From Cenococcum geophilum 1.58 (lineage: Eukaryota; Ascomycota; Dothideomycetes; Gloniales; Gloniaceae): a stretch of DNA of 64,000 nucleotides. Below are positions 12,626 to 22,034 of this stretch, piece by piece. Where the stretch lies: assembly GCA_001692895.1 (NCBI GenBank), contig KV748234.1:124001-188000 (forward strand). Reading direction: 5' to 3'. A model generated the notes under the pieces. It made no database searches, was not told the origin of the DNA, and saw only the letters and a list, made by a program, of their open reading frames with translations. Position numbers and translations under genes: made by a program. Positions within the stretch are counted from its first letter, which is position 1; each line of letters starts with the position of its first letter.

Positions 12626-12803
12626 TATCACGGGACGGGGGCAGTGGCTACAGAGCGTATGTATTCGAGGAGTCTACAAGGCGTTGCGCGATCGATCGTA
12701 AGGGGGTGATATACCTACGCGTAGCTGACATAAGCTGTACGCGAGGTGTACGCGAGAGCACGGGGTTCTCCTATGGAGGCCCCTGCGGTGGGGTTCCGTG
12801 ACA
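12626..12803 (-). repeat. Right (5') LTR of chromovirus copy A, nearly unmutated
   Basis: 178 bp. It keeps GC-rich sequence with far fewer transitions than its partner at 7608-7800. It lacks about 15 bp present in the other LTRs; the missing piece lies between two CGTAAGG repeats, as expected for slippage. It ends TTCCGTGACA, next to the TTTAA duplication. Confidence 0.85.
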
Positions 12804-12989
12804 TTTAATTAACAAAGCTATACTAGAGGCAGAGGGAAAAAGGGCTAAAATAAGGGCAAAGGGGCCAAAATTAAAGCTTTAAAATGCGCTAGATAGAAAG
12901 CTCGAAGCCGATATACTAAATAGTATATAAGGGCAAATATTTTATTTTATTTTATTGAGTGTAAATAGCTTCTAAAGTAGTGTGGCCGA

Positions 12990-14120
12990 TTTAGTAAGGT
13001 AACCGAGTTTGGGAGGTAACCGAGTTCTAGGGGTCCGAGCTTATTATATCTAATAAGGTCTTAAATCCTATTCCTATTCTATATACTATAGATTTTTTAG
13101 GCTCTACTTCGGATCTTTTATCCTAATAGTAGGCTACTCTTATATCTATACTATCTATAAAGAACTCTTTAGATTCTTTAGAGTTATAAAGCTTATTTAG
13201 CTTTTCTAACTCGCTAATTCCTTTAGCGTAGTTAGTTCTATCTCTTATAGCTAATAGTTAACGCTATACCTAGCTTCTTTATATACGTTATTATAGTAAA
13301 AACAAAACCTTTAATTAAATACTCCTTAATATCTTTTAATATTTCTACATCCTTTTTATTTTAATAATCTCTTATATAATACTCTTACTTTCTATACTTT
13401 ATATAAACTCCTTTAAACTGGTTATTTTACTATAGAGTCCACATAAACTTCTTTCCCTAGGATTTTTAATTTAGCGTTTACTCTTTAGGCTTCTATAGTT
13501 ACTTCTGTTTATTAAAACCCATTGGCTCTAATCCGCTATACTATAGTTTTAATCCTTGTTATAGTAGCTTTTATACTTGCTTATTTTAAGCATTCTTTAC
13601 TCTTTCTCTTTTATAGATATAATTATTAACTTTAACCGCTTAGTTAATATTTTCTTTTACTAATATTATTTCTTTTATAAAGATTAATATATCCTAGATT
13701 TTTAACTTTAGTCCTTAACGATATTATACTATCACGGCCTCTATATTCCATTTAACCTAAGTTACCTATTTACTATCTTAACTTATAGATCTTTCTTTTA
13801 GCAATTACTTTAGCTTTTAAATTGCTATATAATTAAATTAGCTTATTAAAAAAACTTATTCTAGTTTAAAAATATCTCTCTCGCTTTTAGATTAGTAGTA
13901 ATAATTCTATTATTTTAAATCTTAATTAAATATCTATTATAATCCGTACTTCTACTAGCTAACTGGCGTCTATAAACTTTTCCCTTAATATTTTAGTTAT
14001 AAGGTCCGTAACAAGTTGTTATAGATTGCGAAAACTTGCCGCAAACTATGCAATTGCCGTATTTCCTCTAATATTGTACCAAATGCTATAAAATGCGTCA
14101 ATACTATACGTTTTACATAT
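12990..14120 (-). pseudogene. Retroelement gag-like remnant
   Basis: On the minus strand the sequence at about 13270-13740 lines up by eye with plus-strand sequence at about 54550-55200, which carries a zinc-knuckle gag remnant. It is therefore a second, inverted piece of the same retroelement. The strip at 13005-13050 (GGTAACCGAG twice, then TCCGAGCTT) also matches inverted sequence at 391-425. RIP has removed any open frame. Confidence 0.5.
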
Positions 14121-14746
14121 TTTGTATATTTTATAATCTAAAGTATTTTTAAGTTAATTGTATTATATTATTATAAGATATATTATATATTTAATATAAT
14201 ACTTTTTACTAAGTAAACTTTATATAAAATTAAAATTATATAGTTATTTAACTAGAAATTATAAAGATTGTTAAAACGAGTAAAAAAAAAAATTTTTGCT
14301 ATATAAATATAAAAGCTGTAAGTTGATCGTGTAAAACCCTGTAAAAGAAACCTCTTAAATTCCACACCCAAAAAAAATCCTGATGATACCGCTTTTGGCT
14401 CCGCACCATATTCTTTCCGCGCCTCCAAAATGCAGCGAATAGGCTTGGGCCCGAACCCATATCTTATGCTCGCTTCCTGCCAAGGTATGTATGCCTCAGC
14501 CTTTTCTGCTGCGAAGCGGGGTAGGAGACGGCAACGGGCCAACAGAGTCGCGCCGAGGAAACCCAAAGATGCACTGCCATGCACGAACAACTATTCTAGG
14601 AGTTTTTCTAACTAGCTGCAGGAAATCATTTGCCCATAACCATGGCTCTGTCCCGCCCGCTGGTTTCGTTTCAAACCTTACCTTGCAAGCTAGTTCCGCC
14701 TATCACCCTATCGCTTATAATTTGAGCTTCGATACTCTTCTAAATA
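14121..14746. other. Left flank of the unmutated island, likely promoter region
   Basis: AT-rich repeat gives way at about 14290 to normal-composition DNA. Short frames here (for example 14430-14615) show no family features and overlap on both strands, so I treat the region as upstream sequence of the gene that starts at 14747. Confidence 0.4.
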
Positions 14747-15691
14747 ATGTCGCTTAACCACAAACGTCAAGCCTTCGGTCCTTATTGCCCCAGTGGCGGT
14801 GACTGGTACTCGTGCGGCTACGGCTCGCATTTTGTCGGCTGTTGTGGAAGCCAGCCTTGTGATAATGATTGTCCCGCAGGAAATCTTGAGCCAGCCAGCT
14901 TCGACACAAGTTACTATGGCCAGTTTCCTGACCAGCAGTGCCCAGCCGGTAGCCAATGGTATACATGCACAGGCACGACCCCAGCATTTATGGGATGCTG
15001 CAAATCCAACCCATGCCAGCAGAATGGATGTCCAACGGGAGATCTTACACCTGGCTTTCTGAGCTCAAACCCTGCAGTTGCAGCGGCATTCTCCCCGAGC
15101 GGTGAATCTTCCCCGGCAGCCTCATCAACGCAAAGTCCCACAGCAGTTACAGCGGCTTCGAAAAGCGCCCCAGTTAAGGCCATCGCTGGTGGTGCAGCCG
15201 GCGGCGTTGTAGTTCTGGCTATCATCATTGCTCTTTTTATATACTACCGCCGACACGCAGCAAAATCCCGGAGAGCAAGAAATGATGTAGTCAACAGACG
15301 ACTATCTTCTCCTACCGCCGCAGTAATAGTTGGAGATCCTAAATTGACACCCCTACCAGGTAAATTCTCTTACTATACCTCTCTATTATCTACCCCGAAC
15401 GGCGCTGACATTTTCGCAGACTCATCACTCCCAGCTTACTCAACACCTGCCCCGACCTACCACTCTTCTGCTCTATATCACCCAGCCCGCTATAACCCGG
15501 ACGACCCAGCCATAAATCCTGCATTCGAGCTTCCCGCTGGCTTTGTACCATACTCAGGAAATATGAACGGCAAGCCAGCTTGGCTTACACAAAGCATTAC
15601 TCGTAAATCATTACCGTATCGATTATCTGAACTCTCTGGGGAGAGCACGCAAGCCCCGGTAGAGCTAGAGAGCCCGCAAAGTCCTCCGTAG
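14747..15691 (+). CDS. Cysteine-rich single-pass membrane protein, function unknown
   Basis: 314 codons without introns. The N-terminal third holds two copies of a cysteine module: CPSGGDWYSC...FVGCCGSQPC (about residues 14-39) and CPAGSQWYTC...FMGCCKSNPC (about 65-90). A Ser/Ala/Thr-rich stalk follows (about 107-143). Next come a Gly/Ala-rich hydrophobic helix AGGVVVLAIIIALFIYY (about 151-167) and a basic stop-transfer cluster RRHAAKSRRAR. The tail is Pro/Ser/Tyr-rich. The layout suggests an outward Cys-rich ectodomain, one membrane helix and a cytosolic tail, as in the small 'GCC...PC' membrane proteins common in ascomycetes. No cleavable signal peptide is evident, so the start could lie in an upstream exon. 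The gene stands alone between RIP-mutated blocks yet is itself free of RIP stops. The role is unknown; a wall-sensing or host-interaction role would be speculation. Confidence 0.75.
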   Translation: MSLNHKRQAFGPYCPSGGDWYSCGYGSHFVGCCGSQPCDNDCPAGNLEPASFDTSYYGQFPDQQCPAGSQWYTCTGTTPAFMGCCKSNPCQQNGCPTGDLTPGFLSSNPAVAAAFSPSGESSPAASSTQSPTAVTAASKSAPVKAIAGGAAGGVVVLAIIIALFIYYRRHAAKSRRARNDVVNRRLSSPTAAVIVGDPKLTPLPGKFSYYTSLLSTPNGADIFADSSLPAYSTPAPTYHSSALYHPARYNPDDPAINPAFELPAGFVPYSGNMNGKPAWLTQSITRKSLPYRLSELSGESTQAPVELESPQSPP

Positions 15692-16006
15692 GGCTCGTAC
15701 AGCCCGCCTTAGAGTCCGCAGAGTGAGGATCGAGAGATGCAGGGATAGATATTAAAGAGGAGAGATGGGAAAGTGGAGGAGGACGCGCAATGTACAAAGA
15801 GACGTAATTATTTTAAAATTAATAGTATAGAGGAATTATATCGCACTTAAATTTTTGTAAAATTTTTGTAAAATTTCTTTAAGTAATTCTTATTATAAAA
15901 ATCCCTTACAAGTATATGTAATACTTAGCTTAAGATTCTATAATAGCGTAAAGTTGATTTATAAATTAACATTAATATAATTTATAATTTATTTTAAATT
16001 AGATAA
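15692..16006. other. Transition from gene island back to AT-rich repeat
   Basis: Normal composition continues to about 15790 and probably includes the 3' UTR of the preceding gene. After that the DNA is TpA-rich with no recognisable feature. Confidence 0.5.
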
Positions 16007-16138
16007 TTATTATTATTAATAATTCTATTTATTGCCCGATTCGGTCCCTTTTCTAGGTCCATATAGGCTTCTACCTTCTATTTACAGAAAAAAATCCCTA
16101 GTAAGGGAAAACCTTAAATATAACCTTCTAGCTAGTCT
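16007..16138 (-). mobile_element. 5'-truncated 3' end of the Tad-like LINE
   Basis: Reverse-complemented, 16020-16138 reads GTATGGACC...GGGACCGAATCGGGCAATAAATAG and, upstream, GGTTTTCCC...GGGATTTTTT. This matches the 3' end of the plus-strand LINE at about 7150-7275. It ends in an AATAATAATAAT-type tail on the left. 5' truncation plus a simple-repeat tail is typical of LINE insertion. The right boundary is approximate. Confidence 0.7.
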
Positions 16139-16317
16139 AGAGTTCTTATTTATATTCAATATCAATATAAGGCTGTATTGATATTGATATTAAACCGCTA
16201 ACTTCTATTAACATTTTATTAAATATTAAATATCAGGCCAAGTCTTTATATAAAATCAAAATACGTAATAAAGTAAAATCCGTGCATAGGCGTATATAGG
16301 CATTTATACTACACCTA

Positions 16318-16378
16318 CCCCCTTCCCCTATCTCTCACCCTATCTCTTACCCTATCTCTTACCCTATCTCTCTTCCCT
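16318..16378. repeat. 12-bp tandem repeat (CCCTATCTCTTA)
   Basis: About four copies of a CCCTATCTCTNA unit lie just before the left target duplication of the LTR element at 16386. Confidence 0.75.
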
Positions 16379-16385
16379 CTCTTAT

Positions 16386-18959
16386 TATTGGTTATATAGG
16401 GTGACTCACCAATAACGACTACTCGAGTAGGTTACAGTGATATTGGTTAATAAAGCTTATTTTTGATTAGAATGAGGAAGGGCGAGGAGCTTAAGGCTCC
16501 TCGCCACGCTAGTGCCGCGGCTACACGTGACCACACGTAATATATTCCCGACACTGGCAACTCTTCTTTATGGTTGCCATTTATATATAAAATACCGCTT
16601 GACTAGCGTAACAAATATTAATCCTCCTTACTTACTATTGCCATTGCAATATAAGTCTCGCTGTCCAAAAATTTGCCTCTTATAGCGGCTCGTATAAATG
16701 CCTCCAAACCAAAGCTTATAGATTGCTATTTAGTAAAAATACTAAACTAGGGAGAAGAAGAGAAAGGGGAAGGAATTATTTAGAAGTAGTAGTAGGTGGA
16801 CATCTTATGAAGGCCGCTAAGGCGCTAGTGGTAAGCGAGCTAATAGCGATTTTCTATCCCGGGGATGGAAAATCCTAATTGGCTGGTTAAAATTAGGGTT
16901 TATAGAATGTCGCAGGTAGTATGCCCTAGTACTGTTATTTACCTTACTAAGTTCTATAAGAAGCTTCTGGCAATTCTTCTTTTGTAGATATAGTGCTGCA
17001 GGAAGGCAGTAAGGTATTGGTGTAGCTGCAGGTAGAAGCAGCAAAAGTCTGTTCGGGTGGTGGTACGGTACCAGCGGCGGTAGTAATAGTGGTTAAGTAT
17101 AGAGCTTGTCTATTAGTCGGTTGGTAGATCGCAGGCGTATCGGCGCGATTAGTATCGTAATAGCAGGCATAGCGGCGCTATCGGTTTGTTAATGGTATGT
17201 GGCAGTATGGTGCCAGTATAGGGTCGGTTCTGTAGGCAAATTGGTATAGAATTGTAGATACTGGCAGTTCTTTCTTTTATAGATTGCCTGCGTGACTATG
17301 CCGTTCCAACNNCTCCCCCCCCCCCCCTATATTACTNTCTCTTTANGGTACCCTCCATAAGAACTTCCTATCTAGATTACGCTNGTAGCCACCTCTNTAG
17401 CTACCTTAGGAACTANAGNAGTCTTNGAATTCCCCTCTACGCTAGATCTTCTAAAGCTTGTTAAATGTTTGTGGAGAAGTAGAGGCTTGTTGCGGAGATT
17501 ACTGCGGAGGTTGCTGCGGATATTGCTGCGGATATTGCTGTAGAGATTGCTGCGGAGGTTCTTGCGGAGGCTGCTGCTGCTGGGTTAGGATATTGTTCGC
17601 AGATCTGGCTTATTATGCTAGTTATCCAGGCGTAGTAGGGGTTAAAGGAGGTGTCTCGGCGCTTGAGTTAAATAGGGTTGAGAATTTCTGGTAGGACGGA
17701 GCTTAAGGCATAGGTTGAGATACGACAGCTTAAGGAACTTAAGGTGTGTAATAGCCTAAGGTTATTTGTAGAGGTTCTTGCGGAGGTTCTTGCTACGGAG
17801 GTTCTTATTAAGCTTGTTAGCGGGATAGAGCTTATATAGATGGAGCTTATGCGGACGGAGCTTGTACGGACGGAGCTTATAGCTGTCTATTGTTGGGATT
17901 CCCTTAAGAGTTACACTTCTTTATAGCGCGTATTTAGTGCTTAATCTTAATCTCTTATAGAGTCTATTTATGCTTTTCTTTTGTGTTAAGAATCTACTCC
18001 TAAATATTGTCTCTAATATTACCCCCATTTATAGGTACAAACACTCTATTCTTCCGTAGGAAGTTACAGAAGTCCTATACGATATCCTTCTTTATAGGAG
18101 CCCATGTTTCCTTTGTCCATCTAAGAAAGTCCTCCCTTATATATTCCTATAGTGCGGTATCGTCGTATTCGCTGTCTTTATAGTATGCCATGCGGTATAA
18201 TAAGAATCTATTTAGGTCCTATTGCTCGGCGGTTGCAGGGTTAATGTCTCTATGCTATATCTCCGGGTTAATATCTTTCTCGTACTTCTTTAGGTAGGTT
18301 AACGCCATAATGAACGAACGTGCGTAGGTGTATTTAGCGGGCAGTAGGGGGTAGATTAAGATTTATATAAGGCAGCTATCAAACCGTAGCTGCTAGTTTT
18401 GTAGAAGTAGAATCGACGGGGTGTTGTACGTCAAAGGTAGGTAGGATTTCGGTTTATAGAATCTCGTAGGTTTGCTGTTAAAAGGTAGGCAATTTAAGAT
18501 GTAGTCGACGCGTTTTAGACGTTAACTTGGGACCGTAGGTTTAGTGACACTTCTGACCTAAAGTACTCGACCAAATCTTCGTAAACGTGGTTGTTCTGCG
18601 TAATGGACGCAACTTGGTATCTCCTAGTACTTAGTGACACTTCTATTACTAGTTTTCCGCAAGTCTAAGGTAGCACAGTATCGCTGGAATCTATTCCATA
18701 TAAGCGCATATAGCACCCCTACACGAGACTATCTCTTCTGTTCAAAAACCTAGCTGCTTTATGGTTAACTATGTATTCAACCACTAATCAGTATTGGTCA
18801 CACAGGGTGACTCACCAATAACGACTACTCGAGTAGGTTACAGTAATGTTGGTTAATAAAGCTTATTTTTGATTGGAATGAGGAAGGGCGAGGAGCTTAA
18901 GGCTCCTCGCCACGCTAGTGCCGCGGCTACACGTGACCACACGTGATATATTCCCGACA
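16386..18959 (-). mobile_element. Small gag-only LTR retroelement, 2574 bp
   Basis: Two 168-bp LTRs, 16386-16553 and 18792-18959, are nearly identical along their length (core GGGTGACTCACCAATAAC ... GATATATTCCCGACA). The duplication CTTAT at 16381-16385 and 18960-18964 marks integration. The interior is too short for pol and shows one minus-strand coding remnant. It therefore looks like a non-autonomous element mobilised in trans. RIP is light here compared with the chromoviruses. Ambiguous bases occur at 17311-17420. Confidence 0.85.
17460..18525 (-). pseudogene. Gag-like protein remnant with Pro/Gln-rich tail
   Basis: The minus strand stays in one frame from about 18520 into about 17900 if TAG/TAA are read as former CAG/CAA codons. 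It gives a helical, charged protein, for example MAYYKDSEYDD near 18160-18191 and IREDFLRWTKETWAPIKKD just after. The downstream part at 17460-17585 reads as QQ-PPQ and QQYPQQYPQQPPQ repeats. Position inside an LTR pair argues for a capsid-like role. I do not recognise a specific gag family, and no zinc knuckle, protease or RT was seen. Confidence 0.55.
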
Positions 18960-18964
18960 CTTAT

Positions 18965-20012
18965 ACGTCCTCTACCTATTTTCTACTTACTTATATTACT
19001 ATCTATAGTATACCCCTACTTTATCTATATAGTTATATAAAATAGCAAAATACTACTATATTTATATAAATATTAAATATTAAATATACTAAATATTAAC
19101 ACTTTTTATATTGATATTGAATATTAAACGTTAATACGCAATATTTATGTCTGAATAAGTTCAAACGGGTATTTATGGACGCAATCACGTGAGCTAAGCG
19201 AGCTCGGGAAACCCCTTAAATTCTACCTCTTTATATACGATTAGAAAAACAAGTTACTACCATCCAAAAGAGCATACGATACTATACGTATTTCGTGCCC
19301 CTGGATATGACTCGCCTTGTATTATTAAATTGATACAAACAGTTTAATAATTGTTAATTAATATTGAATATGGATAAGAACACTAAGCTAGTTTTACGCG
19401 CTCCGCCTCCGCCTAGCCTGTTTACCTTTATAGTATATCTACCTTTTATACTATACTTTTAAGGTATCTTAAAAGGTTTAAGGGGTAGTAAGAGGGTCTA
19501 GTAATTCGCCTGCGTACCGCCTTTAGCCCCATAGGGGTATCTAGTCCCTAAGGGGCTAAAAGGGGGTATATACTCCTATATCCTCCTATTAGATCTTATA
19601 TACTATTTAGAACTACTAGGGAACTCCTTAACCTATAAGCTATTATACTACTATATATAGGCCCCTACTTATAAAAAGCATTTAGGTAATATAATTTATA
19701 TCCGCCCTAGTAAATAGCTAGTCTTTTACTATACGGTATTTGCAGAAAAGTATTATATAGTGTACTAACTATATAGGCTATCTATAGGTATAGTATAGTA
19801 TAGTATTTAGGATATAAATACTTACTAAGTATTAATTTAGTCCTAGGACCTTTATCTATAGTAGGAAGTCGGCTATAGATTTTACTTTTATCTATCCTTT
19901 ATATAGGGGGAGAGTTAGTATTAACTATAGGGTGTTCTATATAGTTGCTCTTTACGCCTTTACCGCCTTTACCTAGCATTATTTCCACTTAATATCTGCC
20001 TATCTTGCGATG
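18965..20012. repeat. AT-rich repeat sequence, unidentified
   Basis: RIP-like sequence. One plus-strand frame from about 19400 to 20000 is hydrophobic and interrupted only by TAG/TAA, so a decayed coding region is possible, but no family is recognisable. Confidence 0.4.
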
Positions 20013-20017
20013 TATAT

Positions 20018-20209
20018 TGTCACGGCTAGCTTCCCGTGGGAGCGATCCGATAGATCAAGCAACAATAAGGGGCTATATTATGAGTAGACTAAGATGAGGA
20101 GCTATGAAGGCAGCGACGCAGCGACGACTAAGTACATAAACGGAACAACCTTGATCCGACCACCGACGTACGACCGAGATCCATACCTGTGAGGCAGCCA
20201 GCCGTCACA
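20018..20209. mobile_element. Solo LTR, 192 bp, with 5-bp target duplication
   Basis: It starts TGTCACGGCTAGC and ends GCCAGCCGTCACA, and is flanked by TATAT at 20013-20017 and 20210-20214. The sequence is essentially unmutated although its flanks are AT-rich. It resembles the solo LTR at 1991-2183 in length, termini and an AAGATGAGGAGC-like core, but the two are diverged. Confidence 0.85.
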
Positions 20210-20424
20210 TATATAGTAGATCTCCACTTATACTATAAGACGTGTTTTTGAACCCGTATTTACCTAACCACCCCCATTAATACGGCGACCGTACTCTACC
20301 ACCACAACTCTATTTACTATTAAACTTTATAAGGTACCTCTTGTACCCTATNATAAACAGCTCACCTAATTATACTATNCCTAACTGTCGTGCTGCGGGG
20401 GCTGCTTCGCAGTAGGGGGGAAGC

Positions 20425-21000
20425 TTTAGGCAGAGGCTCGTGCAGAGCTTCGAGCAGAGCTTCGTGCAGAGCTTCGTGCAGAGCCTTGTGCAGAGCCATG
20501 TGCAGGCATGCAGACGTGTAAATTGCAGACGTGCAGACGTGCAGACATTCGTACGGGCGTTCGTGTGGGTGACTAATTGATTGATTAATTGTATGGACGT
20601 TTATAGAGCCGTTCGTGTAGACGATTATAGAGTCTTCCTAGTATATCAGTGCTGCGTATTAGGAGAGATTTAGAGCTCCGTATTAAGCTTCGAGTAGAGC
20701 TTCAAGCAGAACCTCGCGTAGCTTTAAGCAGAGCTTTTAAGCAGAGCTCCGTGCAGAGCCTTAAGTAGAGCTTCGAGCAGAGCTTTGATAGAGCTTTGAG
20801 TAGAGTCTCGTGCGGAGCTTTGAGCAGAGCTTCGATAGAGCTTCGAGCAGAGCCTTGTGTAGAGCNTTGAGTAGAGCTTCGAGCAGAGCGTCGTGCAGAG
20901 CTTCGAGCAGAGCTTTGATAGAGCTTCAAGTGGAGCTTTAATAGAGCTTTGAGTAGAGCCTCGTGCAGAGCTTCGAGTAGAGCTTTAAGCAGAGAGCTTC
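20425..21000. repeat. 12-bp minisatellite, GAGCTTCGWGCA type
   Basis: Many degenerate copies of a 12-bp unit (GAGCTTCGAGCA / GAGCTTCGTGCA / GAGCTTTGAGCA) cover most of the interval, interrupted at about 20510-20640. Because the period is a multiple of three, minus-strand translation gives a repetitive frame at 20702-20929. I regard that frame as a by-product. Confidence 0.85.
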
Positions 21001-21059
21001 TCTATATAGACTTTATATTTAGGCTTGTTTTTAAAGGCCTTGTAAACGGCTTTGTATAG

Positions 21060-21176
21060 AGCTTTAAGCAGAGCTTTGTATAGGCGTTCGTGCAGGCGTT
21101 CGTGCAGGCGTTCGTACAGGCGTTCGTACAGGCGTTCGTGCAGGCGTTCGTGCAGGCGTTCGTACAGACGTTTGTA
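21060..21176. repeat. 12-bp minisatellite, AGGCGTTCGTGC type
   Basis: About eight tandem copies of AGGCGTTCGTGC with single-base variants. On the minus strand they translate as NACT tetrapeptides in the frame 21002-21205. It is a different unit from the neighbouring array but has the same 12-bp period. Confidence 0.85.
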
Positions 21177-21363
21177 GAGATATTAGGGGCATAATCAGGC
21201 TCCATTACGGATGGATTCTACAGAGCAAGAGGAGGGCTTTCGAATAGAGGTATCGGCAAGTTAAGTGGTGGTATATTTAGGGGGCGATATACGGCGTTAA
21301 AGGCAAAACAGCAGTCGTCTACTAGCAAGAGTGGCACACTCTTATAAAACGCGACCATAATCC
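21177..21363. other. Unique-looking spacer, nothing recognised
   Basis: Normal-composition sequence between the minisatellite and a terminal-inverted-repeat element. No coding evidence. Confidence 0.4.
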
Positions 21364-21585
21364 CTCAGACCCTCGGAGAGGAATCCACCTCGGCGCTCTG
21401 TAATTGGCTGCTAGAGCTAGCGCAAGCACTAACGCCTGCGGCGTATGTTAGGCTGCGGCGCCGGTTGCTAATTGGCTTAGGAATTTGCAGGAGTCACAGG
21501 GGTTACAGAGGTGTGGCGGTGCCAGCCGCTAATTGGCTCAGGAGTTTACAGGAGGTGAGGTGGATTTTCTCTCCGAGGGTCTGAG
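21364..21585. mobile_element. MITE-like element with about 28-bp terminal inverted repeats
   Basis: The left end CTCAGACCCTCGGAGAG...ATCCACCTC (21364-21391) is matched inversely by the right end at 21557-21585, ending CTCCGAGGGTCTGAG. The 222-bp interior has no open frame but contains two copies of a GCTAATTGGCT-AGGA motif. No target duplication was certain. Size and structure fit a non-autonomous DNA transposon. Confidence 0.7.
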
Positions 21586-22034
21586 TCAACTGAGATAACA
21601 TCCCGAGACCGCAATAATGTCCCTTACACATAAGATGGGGGAATTTAAGGGTAGTAGGGAGCCGGATGCACGTGCCTTCCCTGCCCCGTAACCAAATTCT
21701 ACTACGGAGCGTCTGGTTTATGAGATAACATGCATGACGTAATGTCTTCGGTTTAACGGGTTAGCCACCCCACTCGAGACAGTGCACGGACCAGAAAATC
21801 AAGATCAATTTGATATCAAAATTAATAACCCAAATCTATTACATAAATACACTATAATCCATTAGTAGTTCCTTCCAAACCTTCTTTGCAAAGGTAATAA
21901 CTCCTCGTAATGCAGCCCTTTTTTCCTTTACTATAGTCTCTTCCTACTCCTTTTAAAGCTTTTCCTTGTTCTTCTTTTAAGCCTCAGCCACAGATAGAAC
22001 TCGCGCCTTCCTATATACAGCTTTTATCTTACTA

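Larger units (their letters stand above)
7608..12803 (-). mobile_element. Chromovirus (Ty3/gypsy) copy A, internally deleted
   Basis: It is bounded by LTRs at 7608-7800 and 12626-12803 and flanked by the 5-bp duplication TTTAA (7603-7607 and 12804-12808). Coding runs on the minus strand, so the right LTR is the 5' LTR. Order on the minus strand is gag region, reverse transcriptase, RNase H, integrase and chromodomain, which defines a chromovirus. It is 5196 bp against 6344 bp for copy B at 56345-62688. The main difference is the loss of sequence equivalent to B 59661-60514 (protease end and RT start), plus about 345 bp near the 5' LTR. Numerous TAG/TAA codons replace CAG/CAA/TGG. Confidence 0.9.

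Noticed and set aside
17458..17694. Plus-strand frame rich in CCG repeats that resembles a cysteine-rich peptide
   Set aside because: It is the antisense of the Pro/Gln-rich tail of the gag-like remnant in the LTR element and has no independent support.
20702..20929. Minus-strand Ser/Ala/Arg-rich repetitive frame
   Set aside because: It is translation of the other 12-bp minisatellite and contains an ambiguous base.
21002..21205. Minus-strand frame with NACT repeats
   Set aside because: It is translation of a 12-bp minisatellite; no start context, domain or conservation argument supports a gene.
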